A DNA stretch of 64,000 bases from CALGKJ01 sp049322695 (GCA_049322695.1 JBMORW010000046.1:124001-188000); one strand, 5' to 3'. Counted from the first letter of the stretch, positions 15,500-25,602 are shown. Numbers and translations: made by a program. Notes: generated from the letters alone by a model not told the origin.

Positions 15500-18400
15500 A
15501 TGAAAAATAGTAAAGTGGAATGGAAAGAATACCAGCTTTTTTCAATAGGCAGACTTAAGACAACAGCTAACCATGCTTATGCATGCATAGCTTCAGATTT
15601 TAGGCCTGCATTAAAGTATCTGGATTTATTCAGCCATGTGGTTATTTTTTATATGGCAGACAATTATCAAAATGATGACAGTATAACTTGGACATATAAA
15701 ATCAGGAGAAGCTTATGCAAAAGCATTATACAGACAACAACAGCCAAGATTATTAATGTTGATGAAAGGGAAGGAATAATTGAGCTGGATTGCGTTGACC
15801 TGCAGAAAGATACGGTTATTTTTGATATTAAGCCATATTTTCCATGTGAAGACAGGGTTAGAGACTTTACAACCCCTGATGCAATAAGCAGCTGGCCTGA
15901 ATGGAGGGTTGATGCAAAGTCGGGTAAAAGAATAGATGGACGAGATATTTTCAGGCTATGTGATGGCGAAGAGAAAAACACATATGCTATCAGTGCAATA
16001 GGAGAGATAAGAAACACACAAGGTGAATATACACTGCAGATTGATATACCTGAAGCTGATATAATTGATGTGCTTAAGGGGTTTTCTCACATAAAAGTAC
16101 TGTGGTGGTTCAGCAGATTTGATAAAAGCACTTACAGAAAGCTGACTCAAGGGAATCCACCCTATGAGAATGCCCCAAGAACAGGCATCTTTGCAACCAG
16201 ATCGCCCATTCGACCTAACCCCATTGCTATGACGACTGCTAAAATTTTGGAAATAGACACACAGAATATGAGGCTCAAAGTGTCAGGCTTGGACGCATTT
16301 GATAAAACGCCTATTATTGATATACTGCCGTATATTCCCGTACTGGACAGAGTAAGGGAGTGTGCTGTACCTGAATGGCTCAGGCATTGGCCTGAGTGGC
16401 TTGATGACAGAGGGGCTAGCTGTAATGCAGATGTGATTGAGATTATTAAGAATGATAGCCGCATAGATCTATATTTTGCTCCTCAGGAAACTAATGAAGG
16501 TAACTCATATGCTGATGTATTCGAAGATAATCAAAGCGAAGAGGTATACACTGAGGATATAGTGGTTAAGGGTGCCAGACAGAACAACCTAAAGAATATA
16601 AATATAACCATACCAAAGAACAAAATGACTGTGATTACCGGTGTAAGCGGAAGCGGTAAGTCAAGTCTGGCATTCAATACTATATTTGCAGAAAGCCAGA
16701 GGCGTTTTGTGGACAGTATGTCAACAGCAGGAAGAACTGTTTTTGAGCAGATGGAAAAGCCTGACGTGGACCAAATATCAGGTCTCCCGCCAGCTGTTTC
16801 CATAGAGCAAAAAACTACAATAAAAAATCCCAGGTCAACGGTGGGGACAATGACAGACATATATGACTACCTGAGACTGCTTTTTGCAAAGACGGGCACA
16901 AGGCATTGCCCGGAGTGCGGCAGAGCAATAGAACCTCTTAATACTGAAGAGATAGTATATAAGCTTACTAGGCTAAAGCCGGGGACAGACTTTAGTATTC
17001 GACCCTTTAATAGTAGTGAAGTAATCGGAGAGTATAACATCCCTTATGATGGAGTAGAAAGAGGCAATACATTCCCGAATGAGTTGCAGGACTCTGTCAA
17101 AAAAGCTCTCGCCTTGGGAAAGGGAGCACTAATCGTAAATATAAGTGAGATAGATGAGCTTGTGTTTCAGACTAAAGAAATGTGCTATCACTGTAGCAGG
17201 GTCTTCTTTGAGCTTACGACTTCAAGCTTCAGCTTCAATAATCCTGAAAGCATGTGTCCAGCGTGTAAGGGTCTGGGTGTAAAGCTTGAAGTAGATGTGG
17301 ATCTGATAGTAGCTAATCCGGATAAATCAATTTTGGATGGAGCTTCCTTGTGGTGGGGAGATTTACGGAAGCACAGGAAGAAGCCGAATGCCAACTGGAT
17401 GAGGGGTGAGGTACTTGCACTTGCTGAAGAGATGGGAGTTGATCTGGAGCTGCCATGGAGAGAGCTGTCAGAGGACTTTAGAAAGCAGGTAATATATGGA
17501 TCAAAGGGCAAAAAAGTGAAGTTTACTTATGAAAACTCAAATGGTAGAAAGGGTGAAATTGAAAGAGAAGTAGAAGGAGCCTTTAACATAATAACCCGTT
17601 TGTTCAGTGAGAATAATGGAGATACTGCAAACAGGCTGGCAATGTCCTTTATGAGAGAAAAACCCTGCAGCAGATGCAAGGGTGAAAGACTGTCCGAGGA
17701 AGGAAGAATGGTTACTCTAGGGAATACTAGATTTCCCGAAACTGTTGCTATGACAATAGAGGACTTAATGCAATGGATTAAAGCTCTACCTGCAAAGCTC
17801 TCAAGAGATAAGCTGGATATTTCTCTTCCTATTTTGAAGGAGCTATATAGAAGATTGCAAGGCATAATAGATGTGGGTCTGCCTTATCTTACTCTAGATA
17901 GATCTGCACCTACATTGTCCGGCGGAGAAGCTCAGAGATTAAGACTGGCAACCCAGCTTAGCAGTGGTATAACCAACATTCTCTATGTACTGGATGAGCC
18001 TTCAATAGGACTGCACCCCAGAGATCATAATAAGCTGATAAAAATAATAAAGCATATAAGAGATGCCGGCAATACAGTTTTGATTGTAGAGCATGATGCA
18101 GATACGATACTTGCAGCAGATAAAATCATAGATATTGGACCGGGTGCAGGGGAGCATGGCGGTTTGGTCATAGCTGAGGGCACTCCGGAGGAAATAATCG
18201 AAGACACTAACTCTATTACTGGCAAATATCTTTCAAACTTACGTAATGTAAGTGGCGTTTTAAATAGAGCAAGAAAGAGACCAAATGGATGGATAAAGCT
18301 TACAGGTGCCAGACACAACAATCTGAAAAACATAAATATCGATATACCTATTGGAGTACTAACGTGTTTTACGGGAGTAAGCGGGTCAGGGAAAAGCAGT

Positions 18401-19288
18401 CTGGTAGCCAAGACCTTGTATCCGGCACTTTCAAGGCTTCTGAACAAGTCAGAGGATATGCCGGGAGAGTATGACAGCATATCCGGTGCAGATAAGCTGG
18501 ATAAAATAATAAGTGTTTCTCAGCAGCCTATTGGAAGGACACCAAGGTCAAATCCTGCAACCTATACAGGGGTATTTGATGACATAAGGAATCTGTATGC
18601 TGCAACAAGTGAGGCTAAAAGCAGGGGATATAAGCAGAATAAGTTCAGCTTCAACAGTAAGGAAGGTCAGTGTGAGTCATGTGGAGGTGAAGGACGTAAG
18701 TGTGTGCAAATGCATTTTATGCCTGACATATGGATAGAATGCTCTGCATGCCATGGGAAGAGGTTCAATAAAGAAGCATTAGAAATAAAGTATAAGGATA
18801 AAACAATAGCTGATGTATTGGAGATGAATGTTGAAGAGGCTCTGGAATTCTTTGCGGAACATAAAAAAATACAGAAGGTGCTGCAAACTCTATTTGATGT
18901 AGGGCTTGGATATATAAAGCTGGGACAAAGCGCCTTGACATTATCAGGAGGTGAAGCACAGCGTATAAAGCTGGCAAAGGAGCTCAGTATATCTGATACA
19001 GGAAACACAATATACTTGCTGGATGAGCCTACAACTGGACTGCACTTCTCTGATATAGAGAACTTACTCAGCATATTGCATAGAATAACAGACTCCGGTA
19101 ATACAGTACTGATTATAGAACATAATCTGGATATAATAAGAAATGCTGATTGGGTGATTGATTTGGGTCCGGAAGGCGGACGCGGCGGAGGGCAAATTGT
19201 TGCGCTGGGAACACCTGAGGTTATTGCTGAATGTGAAGACAGCTATACGGGGAAAGTATTAAGAAGTATGAGATACAAGCCTTTATAA
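15500..19288 (+). CDS. Fusion of two TrmO/TsaA-like domains with a UvrA-like ABC ATPase
   Basis: 1262 residues. Residues 10-150 resemble a TsaA/TrmO beta-barrel but lack the signature; residues 160-305 are a second copy with the family motif APRTGIFATRSPIRPNPIA (SAM-dependent tRNA t6A37 N6-methyltransferase family). From about 350 it is UvrA: Walker A GVSGSGKS near 380 and 959, signatures LSGGEAQRLRLA near 804 and LSGGEAQRIKLA near 1150, zinc modules CYHC...CPAC (about 561-590) and CESC...CSAC (about 1057-1085). The stretch where canonical UvrA binds UvrB is clearly shorter, as in class II UvrA paralogs linked to drug tolerance. Start follows GAAGGTG. Substrate and the role of the fusion are unknown. 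Confidence 0.9.
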   Translation: MKNSKVEWKEYQLFSIGRLKTTANHAYACIASDFRPALKYLDLFSHVVIFYMADNYQNDDSITWTYKIRRSLCKSIIQTTTAKIINVDEREGIIELDCVDLQKDTVIFDIKPYFPCEDRVRDFTTPDAISSWPEWRVDAKSGKRIDGRDIFRLCDGEEKNTYAISAIGEIRNTQGEYTLQIDIPEADIIDVLKGFSHIKVLWWFSRFDKSTYRKLTQGNPPYENAPRTGIFATRSPIRPNPIAMTTAKILEIDTQNMRLKVSGLDAFDKTPIIDILPYIPVLDRVRECAVPEWLRHWPEWLDDRGASCNADVIEIIKNDSRIDLYFAPQETNEGNSYADVFEDNQSEEVYTEDIVVKGARQNNLKNINITIPKNKMTVITGVSGSGKSSLAFNTIFAESQRRFVDSMSTAGRTVFEQMEKPDVDQISGLPPAVSIEQKTTIKNPRSTVGTMTDIYDYLRLLFAKTGTRHCPECGRAIEPLNTEEIVYKLTRLKPGTDFSIRPFNSSEVIGEYNIPYDGVERGNTFPNELQDSVKKALALGKGALIVNISEIDELVFQTKEMCYHCSRVFFELTTSSFSFNNPESMCPACKGLGVKLEVDVDLIVANPDKSILDGASLWWGDLRKHRKKPNANWMRGEVLALAEEMGVDLELPWRELSEDFRKQVIYGSKGKKVKFTYENSNGRKGEIEREVEGAFNIITRLFSENNGDTANRLAMSFMREKPCSRCKGERLSEEGRMVTLGNTRFPETVAMTIEDLMQWIKALPAKLSRDKLDISLPILKELYRRLQGIIDVGLPYLTLDRSAPTLSGGEAQRLRLATQLSSGITNILYVLDEPSIGLHPRDHNKLIKIIKHIRDAGNTVLIVEHDADTILAADKIIDIGPGAGEHGGLVIAEGTPEEIIEDTNSITGKYLSNLRNVSGVLNRARKRPNGWIKLTGARHNNLKNINIDIPIGVLTCFTGVSGSGKSSLVAKTLYPALSRLLNKSEDMPGEYDSISGADKLDKIISVSQQPIGRTPRSNPATYTGVFDDIRNLYAATSEAKSRGYKQNKFSFNSKEGQCESCGGEGRKCVQMHFMPDIWIECSACHGKRFNKEALEIKYKDKTIADVLEMNVEEALEFFAEHKKIQKVLQTLFDVGLGYIKLGQSALTLSGGEAQRIKLAKELSISDTGNTIYLLDEPTTGLHFSDIENLLSILHRITDSGNTVLIIEHNLDIIRNADWVIDLGPEGGRGGGQIVALGTPEVIAECEDSYTGKVLRSMRYKPL

Positions 19289-19414
19289 TAATACCGCTAT
19301 TGCTCAGGAAGCAAGTTTTGTAAGTTCGTGCACATTACTTACAATTGGCTGACACACTGCTGTCAGTGTATATGTATTATAATTATCCTATATGATAGTG
19401 AGGGGGAGGATACA

Positions 19415-20248
19415 TTGGAAAAGCAAGCGCTGGAGAATCTGTTAAGGAATATAAAAGAAAATGACTACATAGTGCCGCAAGGTATAAATCCGCATGTATT
19501 ATCACTTGAGATGATGAAGTATATCGGTGATATCGATTCTGAATTGCGTGATAACCTGATTTTGTCTACATTGTTTGCCTGGATCAACAAAGATATTTTA
19601 GCAGCAGCTGAGGTTAATGAATTGCTATTGCTGGCAATAGATGAAAATCACCTGACGAAGGGATTGGGAGATATAGATGATTCAGTCTTCAGCAGAACAT
19701 TCTCTGTAGAAGTAGTCGCAAGTGCAGTTTATAGACATAGAAGAGAAAAATTCATATCAGATAGCAACCTAGAAAAAGCCTTCAGCAGTACAATAAAATT
19801 CTATAATGAAGATAAGGACGTAAGAGGATATGTTGAGGGTAAAGGCTGGGCACACGGAGCGGCACATGGAGCTGATGCCCTTGACGAATTTGCAAGGTGC
19901 GAGGAAATTGGGTATCAGGGCTTGAAAATGATATTGGATGCGATTTATAAAAAGGTGAATATTGGCTATTACGGATATATACACTTTGAAGATGAACGTA
20001 TGATTACAGCAGTGAAGGGTATTATTGAAAGAGAAATCATACCTGTAGAAGAAATAGAAGACTGGATAAGAAGCTTTGGTAAAATAGAGAAAATTGGCAG
20101 GTATCCTGATGATTTAGTCATAGACTTCAATGTAAATGTATTTCTGAAGAGCCTGTATTTCAGATTAATGGATAAGCCGGAGTATGCAAGTATGGCAGAT
20201 ACAGCTAAAGCTGTGTTGAAGGAGATATCCAGATATAATAATATGTAA
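19415..20248 (+). CDS. DUF2785 domain-containing protein
   Basis: 277 residues, mostly alpha-helical and soluble. The family hallmark is GWAHGAAHGADALDEFA near residue 145, with a following helix and a PDDLVIDFNVNVFLKSLYFRL segment near the C-terminus. No enzymatic role is established for DUF2785. The TTG at 19415 is chosen as start because GGGGGAGG lies five bases upstream; the longer frame to 19328 begins with an unlikely hydrophobic stretch over a hairpin region. It stands alone, downstream of the UvrA fusion by 126 bp without a clear strong terminator between. Confidence 0.82.
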   Translation: MEKQALENLLRNIKENDYIVPQGINPHVLSLEMMKYIGDIDSELRDNLILSTLFAWINKDILAAAEVNELLLLAIDENHLTKGLGDIDDSVFSRTFSVEVVASAVYRHRREKFISDSNLEKAFSSTIKFYNEDKDVRGYVEGKGWAHGAAHGADALDEFARCEEIGYQGLKMILDAIYKKVNIGYYGYIHFEDERMITAVKGIIEREIIPVEEIEDWIRSFGKIEKIGRYPDDLVIDFNVNVFLKSLYFRLMDKPEYASMADTAKAVLKEISRYNNM

Positions 20249-20322
20249 GTTCATAGAATACTAGAAAACTGGGATACTCATAAGAAGAGCTGGCTTATGA
20301 GCATCTTAAGAGTCAATTTATT

Positions 20323-20359
20323 AAGCTTCTGGGCAATATAAATATCTCAGGAGCTTTTT
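20323..20359 (+). terminator. Intrinsic terminator after DUF2785 gene
   Basis: Stem AAGCTTCTG (20323-20331) with CAGGAGCTT (20348-20356), one wobble pair, then a T-run. A smaller CTCATAAG/CTTATGAG hairpin precedes it at about 20278-20302. Confidence 0.65.
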
Positions 20360-20545
20360 ATGTTTATATCCTGACCATCTATGTTTACAGGTGACTAACT
20401 TGATAGTTATGGTAGAAATATTATAAAATCTAATAGAACACTGTAAAAAACAGAAGAGATGTAAAGTGGTGTTAGTGATCTTCAAAAACGTTAAAAAAAG
20501 TCAAGAGGATTTTCTAAAAATAAACTAACATAAAGGGTGTTAACA

Positions 20546-21430
20546 ATGCTGTATTCTGAAATTGCTCAGAACATTATTAATTATATAGAGGATAGGCTTC
20601 ATGAGGAAATAGAGCTTAATGAACTAGCTAAGGAAAGCAGCTTTTCCCTAATGCAGGTTTATAGGATTTTCAGTACTATTACAGGTATGACCCCTAAGGA
20701 CTATATAAGAGGGCGAAGACTTACCAAAGCACTATTTGATGTAAAGTATCTGAAGGACCCAATCTTAGATATTGCGCTGAAATATGGATATTCAACGCAT
20801 GAAGCATTTTCACGGGCTTTCAGAAAATACTTTGGTATACTGCCAAGTGAATATAGAAAAAAGCAAGAATCCGCAGTTCCAATGTATAAGTATGATGTTC
20901 CAGTAGCTCTGATACATAAAGCTTCTCATGAGGCAGCAGACTCCTGTTATTATGATAACAAGAAAATAGATTTATTCTTTGCCGATAAAGCTGCCTTGAA
21001 GCTGGCAGGCTGGGTTAACAAGGACAAAATGCTGCCTTCAGATTTCTATGACTACTGCATATTAAACGGTATTGAAAACAGATTTGCTATCGTAAAAGAT
21101 GCACTTTTCTGCTGTGGAGCATGTCTTAACAAACCAAAGCCATATGATATGCATATGTTCTGTATGGCGCTGCCTTATGACTATAACGGTACATTGCCTG
21201 ATGACTTTGAAGTGTTTGATGTTCAAGCATCCAGATATGCCGTGTTTAGCCATGGACCGTATAGCCCTGAAGAGCATGGAGGTGTAATAAGCTCTGTAAG
21301 GAGCATGGTAAGCTCTTTTAGACCTGAAGCTTATGGATATGAGTTCAATATGAGTGATGCACCGATATTAGAGACTGACAATGAACTTGGGTATTTTTTG
21401 CATTTACCTGTAAGAAAAGCGAGTAAATAG
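20546..21430 (+). CDS. AraC-family regulator with effector-binding domain
   Basis: 294 residues. Two AraC HTH units occupy the first 105 residues (ELAKESSFSLMQVYRIFSTITGM and ALKYGYSTHEAFSRAFRKYFG). The C-terminal part (roughly 125-290) looks like an AraC effector-binding domain with a Cys-containing segment (LFCCGACLNKPKP) and a FEVFDVQASRYAVFSHGPY strand-turn-strand. ATG at 20546 follows AAAGGGTG; a GTG at 20537 overlaps that site. The next gene starts 18 bp downstream and is probably co-transcribed. Confidence 0.88.
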   Translation: MLYSEIAQNIINYIEDRLHEEIELNELAKESSFSLMQVYRIFSTITGMTPKDYIRGRRLTKALFDVKYLKDPILDIALKYGYSTHEAFSRAFRKYFGILPSEYRKKQESAVPMYKYDVPVALIHKASHEAADSCYYDNKKIDLFFADKAALKLAGWVNKDKMLPSDFYDYCILNGIENRFAIVKDALFCCGACLNKPKPYDMHMFCMALPYDYNGTLPDDFEVFDVQASRYAVFSHGPYSPEEHGGVISSVRSMVSSFRPEAYGYEFNMSDAPILETDNELGYFLHLPVRKASK

Positions 21431-21447
21431 TAAAGGAGAGAAAAATC

Positions 21448-22038
21448 ATGCCGTATCCGGAGAGGTTAAAGAAATCGCTTGTAGAGTATCAGCTTGATGA
21501 TTCACTTATTCAACAAGTTTTTGAGGGCTTTGAGAGTATTAAGGATACTTCCCCCAAAAAGGAAAAGGTTTTGTTTATGAGACAAGCAATGAAAATATTG
21601 GATGAAAGCCTGGACTATAATAAACGATACGAAATCATTGATACATGCGCATGCTGCCTTGGAGGAGAGACAGGAAAAAAAGTAAGAGATTTCGCAAAAA
21701 GTATTAAGGGAAAGGAAATGACGCTTGCCGAGAAAATTCAAATACTTCGTGAGACTAGACCATTTGATACATCGGCAGAGCTTCATGATAATGACATTAT
21801 ATATGATGGCGTATTTTATAAGGTGGATGATGAATATAGATGTGCCTGCGGCTGTATTGGTAATTTTGAACTGGAAGAACCAATATCCTCCACGTTTTGC
21901 CTGTGCTGTGCAGGACATTTCAGATATCATCTGCAGAAAGCTTTGGACATCAAGCTAAAGACTATCAATATTGAATCTTCCCCTATTGAAAGCATGGGAA
22001 AAAAACCCTGTGTGTTCGTATTTCAGATAATAAAGTAG
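21448..22038 (+). CDS. Conserved Cys-rich protein of unknown function
   Basis: 196 residues. An N-terminal helical part is followed by CACCLGGE near residue 60, and a C-terminal half with CACGCIGNFELEEP and TFCLCCAGHFRYHLQKAL. The nine cysteines are arranged in short CxC/CxxC/CC groups that could bind zinc or an Fe-S cluster. The overall shape recalls small uncharacterised Clostridia proteins (DUF6144-like), but I cannot confirm the family. It is preceded by AAAGGAGAG and follows the AraC gene with a 17-base gap, so it is probably the regulator's partner. Confidence 0.7.
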   Translation: MPYPERLKKSLVEYQLDDSLIQQVFEGFESIKDTSPKKEKVLFMRQAMKILDESLDYNKRYEIIDTCACCLGGETGKKVRDFAKSIKGKEMTLAEKIQILRETRPFDTSAELHDNDIIYDGVFYKVDDEYRCACGCIGNFELEEPISSTFCLCCAGHFRYHLQKALDIKLKTINIESSPIESMGKKPCVFVFQIIK

Positions 22039-22261
22039 AACTGTTACGCATTATAAAAAAGAAGGCTCAAGATAATGGAGGGTGCCTGTTTAATTCAGGA
22101 GCGGGCTAAGTTAAGGCAGGATGAGGCAGTGCAGCTGCCGAAAAATATTCCACATTTATAAGGCTAGTAGAACTTTAGCTGGAGAATTAATAATGCTTTC
22201 TTTCTATAAAGAATTATTTCGGCTATATATCAACAAAATCTTATAAATAATATCAATAGAT

Positions 22262-22294
22262 AAAAACTCTTGAGAAAATCACTCAAGAGTTTTT
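22262..22294. terminator. Bidirectional intrinsic terminator
   Basis: Perfect 13-bp stem AAAAACTCTTGAG (22262-22274) with CTCAAGAGTTTTT (22282-22294), loop of 7. It ends the minus-strand AraC gene (stop at 22300) and, from the other side, the Cys-rich gene. Confidence 0.85.
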
Positions 22295-22299
22295 CTATG

Positions 22300-23181
22300 T
22301 TATAGAATCGGTATCCAGACCTCTATTTCACTTTTGCCGTTTTTATCAGCTTCCTCTCCATACTTTGCAAAATCATATCTTGCTTTGTCATTTAATTGAT
22401 AAGTTGACTGCGGAAACCATGTCTTATATATATATTCTATAGCCGGCTGCAGGGAGTCCTGGTTTCTTCCCTTAAAGCTGAAAACAACATATTTGCTTGG
22501 TGGAAGTACCCTCTTCTCCATACTTGCAGGTATATCATCCATGCTTGATACTTCTGCAGCGGCGTAATAATCAAAGGCAGGCTGCTTTTGGACATCACAT
22601 ATGCTGTTGGTATAATCATTCAGGCCTATCAGGAAGCTATAATCCTTCCTGTTTGTCAACAGCTTTTTCCTTGAATGCATTTTGTTCCAGCATAATTTAA
22701 TACTGAAAAAACCCAGCTTAGTATTGGCTTTATAGCCGGCTAGTATGATTCTTTCTGAAGCTGCAATTCTTATATCCAATATTCTATCACCTCTTAAATA
22801 GTCATTATCATCATTATTATCATATATTACGAATTTCAGTTGTATGGGGGCGAACTCTTTCATATTCCTATATTTATTAGGGCTTTTTCCGAACATTTGC
22901 TTAAATGCCAGGTTAAAGGATTGCTGTGTATCATACCCTGCATAATAGGCTATATCAGCTATGGGTTTTTGTGTAAATGCCAGCATTCTTGCAGCTTCAG
23001 TAAGCCTTCTTTTTAGTATATATGAATGCAATGTCAGGTCGGTTATGCCGGTAAACATTCTATGTAAATGGTATTTAGAATAACCTGAAACCGATGCAAT
23101 TGTATCCAGATCAAGCTCTTCACTCAGATGTTTTTCAATATATTCAATAATATCAGAAATGATTTTTGCATTGGTATTCAC
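22300..23181 (-). CDS. AraC-family regulator with GyrI-like effector domain
   Basis: 293 residues. The first 105 residues carry two AraC HTH units (TIASVSGYSKYHLHRMFTGI and IAYYAGYDTQQSFNLAFKQMFGKSP). The remainder is a GyrI-like ligand domain (ILDIRIAASERIILAGYK at its start; KYVVFSFKGR; EIEVWIPIL at the end). GTG at 23181 is taken as start because TAAAGGAGGTGAT precedes it; a longer frame reaches 23259 but has no such site. It is divergent from another AraC gene at 23357; the two share a 175-bp intergenic region and may cross-regulate. Confidence 0.88.
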   Translation of the reverse strand: MNTNAKIISDIIEYIEKHLSEELDLDTIASVSGYSKYHLHRMFTGITDLTLHSYILKRRLTEAARMLAFTQKPIADIAYYAGYDTQQSFNLAFKQMFGKSPNKYRNMKEFAPIQLKFVIYDNNDDNDYLRGDRILDIRIAASERIILAGYKANTKLGFFSIKLCWNKMHSRKKLLTNRKDYSFLIGLNDYTNSICDVQKQPAFDYYAAAEVSSMDDIPASMEKRVLPPSKYVVFSFKGRNQDSLQPAIEYIYKTWFPQSTYQLNDKARYDFAKYGEEADKNGKSEIEVWIPIL

Positions 23182-23356
23182 TAGATCACCTCCTTTAAAT
23201 TGAGTATACCAAAATGGGCATATGCATTCTTCATAAATCTTGCTAAGTTGTAACACCAAAACTATTATGATAATATCAAAGAAATGATGTACAAGATTGA
23301 CAGATTAAGGTTATCATTTATAGAGGATATTTGTCATGTAAAACGGAGGGGCTGGC

Positions 23357-24061
23357 ATGTATTCATCATCAATCAAAGCTGATAGTAAGTACTATAAGGA
23401 ATATCAAAAACGCATTAATTTGGTGCTTGATTATATTGATAATAACTTTGACAAGAAGCTTTCTGTGGAAATACTTGCAGATGTTGCATGCTTTTCTCCA
23501 TATCACTTCCATAGAATTTTTCATTCCATAGTTGGTGAGAACGTTAGTGTCTATTTAAAGAAAATCAGACTTTCAAAAGCAGCGTATAAGCTCTTGTACA
23601 GCACTGAGCTTACAGTAACTGATATAGCTTTTCAGTGCGGCTTTTCCTCCTTGTCTGATTTTTCAAGATCCTTCAAAGGATATTATGGGACAAGCCCAAA
23701 AAGCTTTTTCAGAGATATTAAATTTAAGCCTCTATTATGTGAAAGGTCTGAACTGTTTTCATATAAGCCTAGTGTGGAGGAAATAATCATCAGCACAATA
23801 AGATGTACAAGTGTTCCTGATCTTTCAATTGCATATATAAGGTGTATGGGTCTCTCCAAGTGGTTGGAGAACAAAAAAATTGAGAATGCATTTAAAAAGC
23901 TGTTCAAATGGGGAATGCCAAGAGGAATAATTGATGAAAAGACTTCAGTGTCTGGCATTACATTGGATAGTCCTGAGGTTATGGCACTGGAGGAATGTCG
24001 GTATGATGCTGCTACCGGTGAAATACCCACAGACTTTCACATTCCCATAAAACCCATGTAA
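23357..24061 (+). CDS. AraC-family regulator with internally shortened effector domain
   Basis: 234 residues, against about 290-320 for its relatives in this window. The two HTH units are complete (ILADVACFSPYHFHRIFHSIVGE and IAFQCGFSSLSDFSRSFKGYYG). The GyrI-like domain begins normally (IISTIRCTSVPDLSIAYIR) and reaches ALEECRYDAAT, then jumps to what looks like the domain's last strand, DFHIPIKPM. About 60-70 residues that hold most of the ligand pocket are missing, with the frame intact. It may be a constitutive DNA-binding protein or a gene in decay. GGAGGGG precedes the ATG. Confidence 0.8.
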   Translation: MYSSSIKADSKYYKEYQKRINLVLDYIDNNFDKKLSVEILADVACFSPYHFHRIFHSIVGENVSVYLKKIRLSKAAYKLLYSTELTVTDIAFQCGFSSLSDFSRSFKGYYGTSPKSFFRDIKFKPLLCERSELFSYKPSVEEIIISTIRCTSVPDLSIAYIRCMGLSKWLENKKIENAFKKLFKWGMPRGIIDEKTSVSGITLDSPEVMALEECRYDAATGEIPTDFHIPIKPM

Positions 24062-24157
24062 TTTCGCAAGATTTGTATAGTATTTCGCAAGAATACAAAA
24101 GCATCTCAGGCTATTAGCATTTAGAATTATAATAAAGCTTAATCCGGAGGTGCTGAA

Positions 24158-25602
24158 ATGTATAATGATACTGTATTTATGACCATGACAGAAAAAGGGC
24201 AGCAAATTAAAGCAGGGAGAATTTTCTCAAAGCAGGCTGTAGAGAATGTGCTTAAGCATATTAGAGAATACAATAAACATATTAATGCAATAGTAACCAT
24301 TGATGAAGAAAGAGCAATAAATCAGGCCGAGGAGGCAGACAGGCAGTTAAATGGAGGAGAAACATCCGGTCTGCTGCAGGGAGTTCCAATTACCATAAAG
24401 GATTTTTTCAAGACAGCTGGTATGAGGTCCACTGCCAGCCATGAAGAATACAAGGATAACATACCTGAAGAGGATGCGACTGTAGTCAAGCGGCTTAAAG
24501 ATTCAGGGACAATAATACTTGGCAAGACAAATCTTCCTGAAATGGCTATGGATTGTCAGACCGTAAGTCCATTATTTGGACGAACCAATAATCCCTGGAA
24601 ATTGGATTGTACCTCTGGAGGAAGCAGTGGAGGCGGAGCGGCTGCTGTTGCATCGGGAATGTCCTATTTAGATATTGGAAATGATTTGATGGGATCAGTA
24701 AGAATCCCTGCAAGTTTTTGCGGAATATATGGTTTTGTGCCTACAGAAAGGCTTGTGCCAAACACAGGGTTGCTTGTAGAAAAGCCTCAATATGGTACAC
24801 TTGGAAGAATGATGCGTCCCGGTATAATGGCCAGATCAATAGAGGATATAAGGATAGCTTTAGAGATAATAAGCGGTCCTGACTATGTGGAAGCTGACGG
24901 AATAGCATTAAATAGGCTTAGTACTGATACGACAAAACAGAAGAGCTTGAGTATAGCATGGTCAGGAGATGCAGGCGGGCTGGCGATATGTGAAGATACC
25001 TGCAATGCATTTAAAAATTTTATAGATAGACTTGAAAATGATGGTTGTAATGTAAAAGGCATAGATGCGACGGATTTTAATTTTGCAACAGCTCGTGAGG
25101 TGTTTCTACGCATTTTTTATCCGGTTATTGGTTCATATATACCTTTTATCAAACGTCTACTGGCACGTACCTTTGGGAAGGCTAAATATCTGGATTTGGA
25201 CCTGAAAAAATACCTGGAGGCAGAAAATATGAGGAGTGAATTAATAAGCCAGCTGGACAGACTGTTTAACAATTATGATGTTTTGCTTTGTCCTGTTACT
25301 GCAACCCCATCATTTCCCCATATCAAGCCTGACGGCTATGCAGGCAGGACCCCTATATATAAAAAAGGCATCAATGTAGATGGAAAATTGTAAACTATGC
25401 AGAAGCAAACATGGGATTTGTAATACCCTTCAGTGTAACAGGAAATCCAGTGATAACCATTCCAATAGGATTCTCTGGAGAAGGTTTGCCGATAGGCATA
25501 CAATGTATAGGAAGGCGTTATGAAGACATAAAGCTTTTAGAGATTGCGGCAAAGCTCTGTGAAATAACAGGACCCCTAAAACATCCTTCGCTAAAGTACT
25601 AA
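24158..25602 (+). pseudogene. Amidase-signature gene with one frameshift
   Basis: Residues 1-411 read as an amidase-signature hydrolase: the catalytic Lys in GVPITIKDFF, the Ser-rich TSGGSSGGGAAAVASG, and a nucleophile segment LMGSVRIPASFCG (relatives have GGSIR). The frame stops at 25391-25393 just after GKL. The rest of the domain follows in a different frame: NYAEAN, FVIPFSVTGNPVITIPIG, GLPIGIQCIG and an ordinary C-terminus ending at 25602. One extra A in the A4 run at about 25383-25387 would restore a single ORF of about 480 residues. A sequencing error cannot be excluded. GGAGG precedes the ATG. Members hydrolyse amides; the substrate is unknown. Confidence 0.8.
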
